A stretch of DNA of 9,062 nt from an uncultured Duganella sp. (GTDB lineage Bacteria > Pseudomonadota > Gammaproteobacteria > Burkholderiales > Burkholderiaceae). Below the pieces are notes generated by a model. It saw nothing but the letters and a program-made list of their open reading frames with translations. It was not told where the DNA came from and made no database searches. The translations under genes and the position numbers were made by a program. Shown here piece by piece: positions 6,732 through 9,062 of the stretch. The stretch covers positions 1 through 9,062 of the forward strand of contig CAMLRG010000217.1 in NCBI GenBank assembly GCA_946482335.1, written 5' to 3'. The stretch's first letter is position 1. Every line of letters begins with the position of its first letter.

Positions 6732-7679
6732 CTAGCCATTGCCGGCCATTGCCGGCAACAGCACGCGGTAAATCGAGATGAAAGCTGGGCCCATCAACAC
6801 CACGAGCAACGATGGGAAGATGAAGAAGATCAGGGGGAACAGCAGTTTCAGTGCAATCTTGGCGGCGGCTTCCTCGGCCCGCTGGCGGCGCCGGGTACGC
6901 AGCTGGTCGGACTGCACGCGCAGCGAGTCGGCGATGCTGGTGCCGAAGCGCTCCGCCTGGACCAGCATGGCTACCAGCGCATCGACGTCTTCCACGCCCG
7001 TGCGCAGGGCCAGGTTGCGCAAGGCGCGTTCTTTGGCAAGGCCGGCACGCAATTCAAGCGTGACCAGGTGCAGTTCTTCGGCCAGCACCGGGCTCTTGAT
7101 GCCGATTTCGTCGGCGACGCGCAGCAGGGCCGCATCCATGGCAAGACCGGCCTCGACGCATACTGTCATCAGGTCCAGCGCATCGGGAAAGGATTCGAAG
7201 ATTTCGCGCTGGCGGTAACGGATCGCCATTTTCAGGGCGTAATTGGGCAGGTAGTAGCCGGCGGCCGCGGCGAGCAGCAACCAGAGCATGAGTGCATTGC
7301 CGGTCAGCCTGGTTTTCATCATGGTCAGCGCAAGGTACAGCACCAGTGGCAGCAACACGGCCAGCATGGTCTTGGCTGAAAAGTAGAGCACACCCATCGA
7401 TGGCTGGCGCAGGCCTGCATTCATGAAGCGCGTGCGCAACGCCGATTTGTCCCAGTCCTCGGTCTCGCCGGACAGCTTGGCCAACGGCGCCAGCCACTGC
7501 GCGATGCGCGCCAGGAGAGTAGGGCTGACACGGTGCGATGGCTGGCGCGCCGCCGGTTCGGCCATGGTTTGCAGGCGCTGCTGCACCGGATCGCCGGCGA
7601 AGCGGGCCATCAGCGCGTACACCATGGCGAACACTGCCAGGAACACCAGGGTGAGGAAGGCTAGCTGGAGCAGGCTCAT
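6732..7679 (-). CDS. tadC: TadC, inner-membrane platform protein of the Tad pilus
   Basis: The 315-residue product is a type II secretion system F-domain protein of the usual TadC length. Membrane segments are at about 4-25, 103-121, 128-147 and 279-301. The cytoplasmic T2SSF domain spans about 160-290 and carries FPDALDLMTVCVEAGLAMD (164-182) and the family-typical LVQAERFGTSIADSL (239-253), followed by a basic stretch (RTRRRQR) before the last helix. With TadB it forms the inner-membrane platform that couples the CpaF/TadA ATPase to pilin assembly. The start at 7679 is supported by AGGAGAT (7690-7684), which overlaps the TAG stop of tadB, suggesting translational coupling; the gap between the two genes is 9 nt. 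Confidence 0.95.
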   Translation of the reverse strand: MSLLQLAFLTLVFLAVFAMVYALMARFAGDPVQQRLQTMAEPAARQPSHRVSPTLLARIAQWLAPLAKLSGETEDWDKSALRTRFMNAGLRQPSMGVLYFSAKTMLAVLLPLVLYLALTMMKTRLTGNALMLWLLLAAAAGYYLPNYALKMAIRYRQREIFESFPDALDLMTVCVEAGLAMDAALLRVADEIGIKSPVLAEELHLVTLELRAGLAKERALRNLALRTGVEDVDALVAMLVQAERFGTSIADSLRVQSDQLRTRRRQRAEEAAAKIALKLLFPLIFFIFPSLLVVLMGPAFISIYRVLLPAMAGNG

Positions 7680-7688
7680 GGCGATCTC

Positions 7689-8666
7689 CTAGACACGGAT
7701 ATTGATGATCTTGCGCATTGCGAACACGCCGAGCACCATCATGACCAGGCAGGTGGCAACCATCTTGCGGCCCATCGGGTCGGTGAACAGCACCGACAGG
7801 AAGCTCGGCGTGGTCAGGTAGATCATCAGGCCGGCGCCAAAGGGCAGCAGGCCCAGCACCCAGGCCGACATCTTGCCTTCGGCCGACAGCACCCGGATCT
7901 GTCCCATCAGCTTGATACGTTCGCGGATGATCTTGCTGATGTTGTCGAGCAGCTCGGCCAGGTTGCCGCCGGTTTCGCGCTGGATCAGCACGGCGATCAC
8001 GAAGTAGCGCAAATCCGTGCTGGGCACGCGGGTGGCCAGGTTCATCAGGGCATCGCTCATCGAGATGCCGAAGTTCACCTCGTCGAAGGTGATGCGGAAT
8101 TCGTCCGCGATCGGGGCCGCCATCTCGTCGCCCACCATTTTCATCGCCGTGGGGAAGGCGTGGCCGGCGCGCAGCGCGCGGCCGATCAGGTCCAGCGCAT
8201 CGGGCAATTGCTGGTCGACGCGTTCCAGCCGCCGCGATTTGGCATTCATCACGATGAGGGTCGGGACGGCGAGGGCCACGGCCATCAGCGCCAGCACGAT
8301 CGCCAGGGGCAGCCCGAACCAGATGCTGATGCCACCCGCGGCCACCGAGGCGATCAGGGACAGCGTGATCAGGTCGCCGACCGTCCAGGACATGCCGGAC
8401 TGCTCCAGCAGCCTGTCGATCGAGCCGACACGCGGTACCTGGAGCAGCAAGCGCTGCAACGCAGGCGTCTCGCTGAGCAGCCTCTCCTTGATCAGGGTGT
8501 GGCTCTCGCCGCCGGCATGGCCGCCGGCCGACATCATGCGCAGCCGGCGCGCGACCCGCTCCGCTTCCGGCCCCTTGGCGGAGTTCCAGGTCAGGTACAT
8601 GCCCTCGATCAGCAGTACCACGGCCAGGAAGACCAGGATGCCGGTGACGTAATAGAGATAGTCCAT
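7689..8666 (-). CDS. tadB: TadB, inner-membrane platform protein of the Tad pilus
   Basis: The 325-residue product has membrane segments at about 6-26, 97-117, 120-140, 268-286 and 302-319, and a T2SSF domain at about 150-285. Hallmarks are LPDALDLIGRALRAGHAFPT (154-173), the DEVNFG segment (195-200) and QRETGGNLAELLDNIS (229-244), all characteristic of TadB. It pairs with TadC to form the Flp pilus assembly platform. The start at 8666 has AGAGG nine bases upstream, inside the last codons of the preceding cpaF gene; only 3 nt separate the two genes. Length and motifs are normal, with no sign of damage. Confidence 0.96.
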   Translation of the reverse strand: MDYLYYVTGILVFLAVVLLIEGMYLTWNSAKGPEAERVARRLRMMSAGGHAGGESHTLIKERLLSETPALQRLLLQVPRVGSIDRLLEQSGMSWTVGDLITLSLIASVAAGGISIWFGLPLAIVLALMAVALAVPTLIVMNAKSRRLERVDQQLPDALDLIGRALRAGHAFPTAMKMVGDEMAAPIADEFRITFDEVNFGISMSDALMNLATRVPSTDLRYFVIAVLIQRETGGNLAELLDNISKIIRERIKLMGQIRVLSAEGKMSAWVLGLLPFGAGLMIYLTTPSFLSVLFTDPMGRKMVATCLVMMVLGVFAMRKIINIRV

Positions 8667-8669
8667 GGC

Positions 8670-9062
8670 TTACATCCTCTTTTGTACGGTGGGGTCGAAC
8701 ATATCGTCCGGCAGCGTCACGCCGAAGGTGCGCAGCCGTTCGCCGAAGCGCGGCCGCACGCCGGTGGCGCTGAAGTAGCCTTGCACCGCCCCGTCGTTGC
8801 CGACGCCGGTCTGCTTGAAGCAGAAGATTTCCTGCATGGTGATCATTTCGCCTTCCATGCCGGTGATTTCCTGGATCGACATGAGCTTGCGCTTGCCGTC
8901 GGTCAGGCGCGCCACCTGCACCACCACGCCGATGGCGGAACTGATCTGCTGGCGCATGGCCTTCACCGGAAGGCCGGCGGCACCCATGCTGATCATATTT
9001 TCCAGGCGGGTCAGCGCATCGCGCGGGGTGTTGGCGTGGATGGTGGCCATCGAGCCTTCGTG
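8670..9062 (-). CDS. cpaF: CpaF/TadA secretion ATPase, C-terminal 130 residues (partial)
   Basis: The frame is open to the right window edge and ends in TAA (8672-8670), so only the C-terminal part of a roughly 450-residue ATPase is present. The visible start [20 protein letters not shown] is the strongly conserved segment after the Walker B region of CpaF/TadA ATPases, with the histidine-containing SMATIHAN motif. The beta-rich end with [18 protein letters not shown] and [18 protein letters not shown] is also typical of the family. The protein is a cytoplasmic hexameric ATPase that powers Flp pilus extension through TadB and TadC. The nucleotide-binding Walker A and N-terminal regions, and the operon promoter, lie beyond 9062. 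Confidence 0.95.
   Translation of the reverse strand, partial: HEGSMATIHANTPRDALTRLENMISMGAAGLPVKAMRQQISSAIGVVVQVARLTDGKRKLMSIQEITGMEGEMITMQEIFCFKQTGVGNDGAVQGYFSATGVRPRFGERLRTFGVTLPDDMFDPTVQKRM

Noticed and set aside
4797..7379. An 860-codon open frame on the + strand.
   Set aside because: It lies opposite the lipoprotein, tadD and tadC genes, is rich in Arg, Gln, His and Gly as expected of an antisense frame in GC-rich DNA, shows no domain, and the opposite-strand genes have clear families and ribosome-binding sites.

Overview
The window is GC-rich and reads as a piece of a betaproteobacterial chromosome. An Oxalobacteraceae member (Massilia / Duganella / Janthinobacterium type) is my best guess, from codon use, gene order and the style of intergenic palindrome; this is inference, not a database result. 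Genes fill nearly all of it. There are no rRNA or tRNA genes, no CRISPR array and no insertion sequence.

Left part (1-3357): amino-acid metabolism and its control. A DMT/EamA-family membrane transporter runs leftward and is cut by the window edge. An 84-bp composite palindromic repeat separates it from a leftward fold-type II PLP enzyme of the serine/threonine dehydratase family. A MocR-type regulator (GntR winged helix fused to an aminotransferase-like domain) is divergent from the dehydratase. The 106-bp divergent intergenic region holds a tandem 11-bp direct repeat that is a good operator candidate. A MocR regulator facing a PLP amino-acid enzyme is a common arrangement, and a DMT exporter next door fits amino-acid catabolism or export, but the substrate cannot be read from sequence.

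Right part (3354-9062): the distal end of a Tad (tight adherence / Flp pilus) operon, all leftward and tightly packed. In transcription order it holds the C-terminal end of the ATPase CpaF/TadA, the inner-membrane platform proteins TadB and TadC, a TadD-like TPR lipoprotein with a C-terminal LytR_C-like domain, and last a 685-residue lipoprotein with Ig-like (Big_1/invasin-type) repeats, two EF-hand-like loops and paired cysteines. Gaps are 3, 9, 12 and 42 nt, and each complete gene has a recognisable ribosome-binding site. The upstream genes of the locus (pilin, secretin, CpaB, CpaE and so on) must lie beyond 9062. The last gene ends convergently with the MocR gene, with a 4-nt overlap of the two stops.

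I see no wholly new system. The parts most worth a second look are the composite palindrome with compensated base changes, the tandem repeat between dehydratase and MocR, and the Ig-like, EF-hand-like lipoprotein closing the Tad operon.
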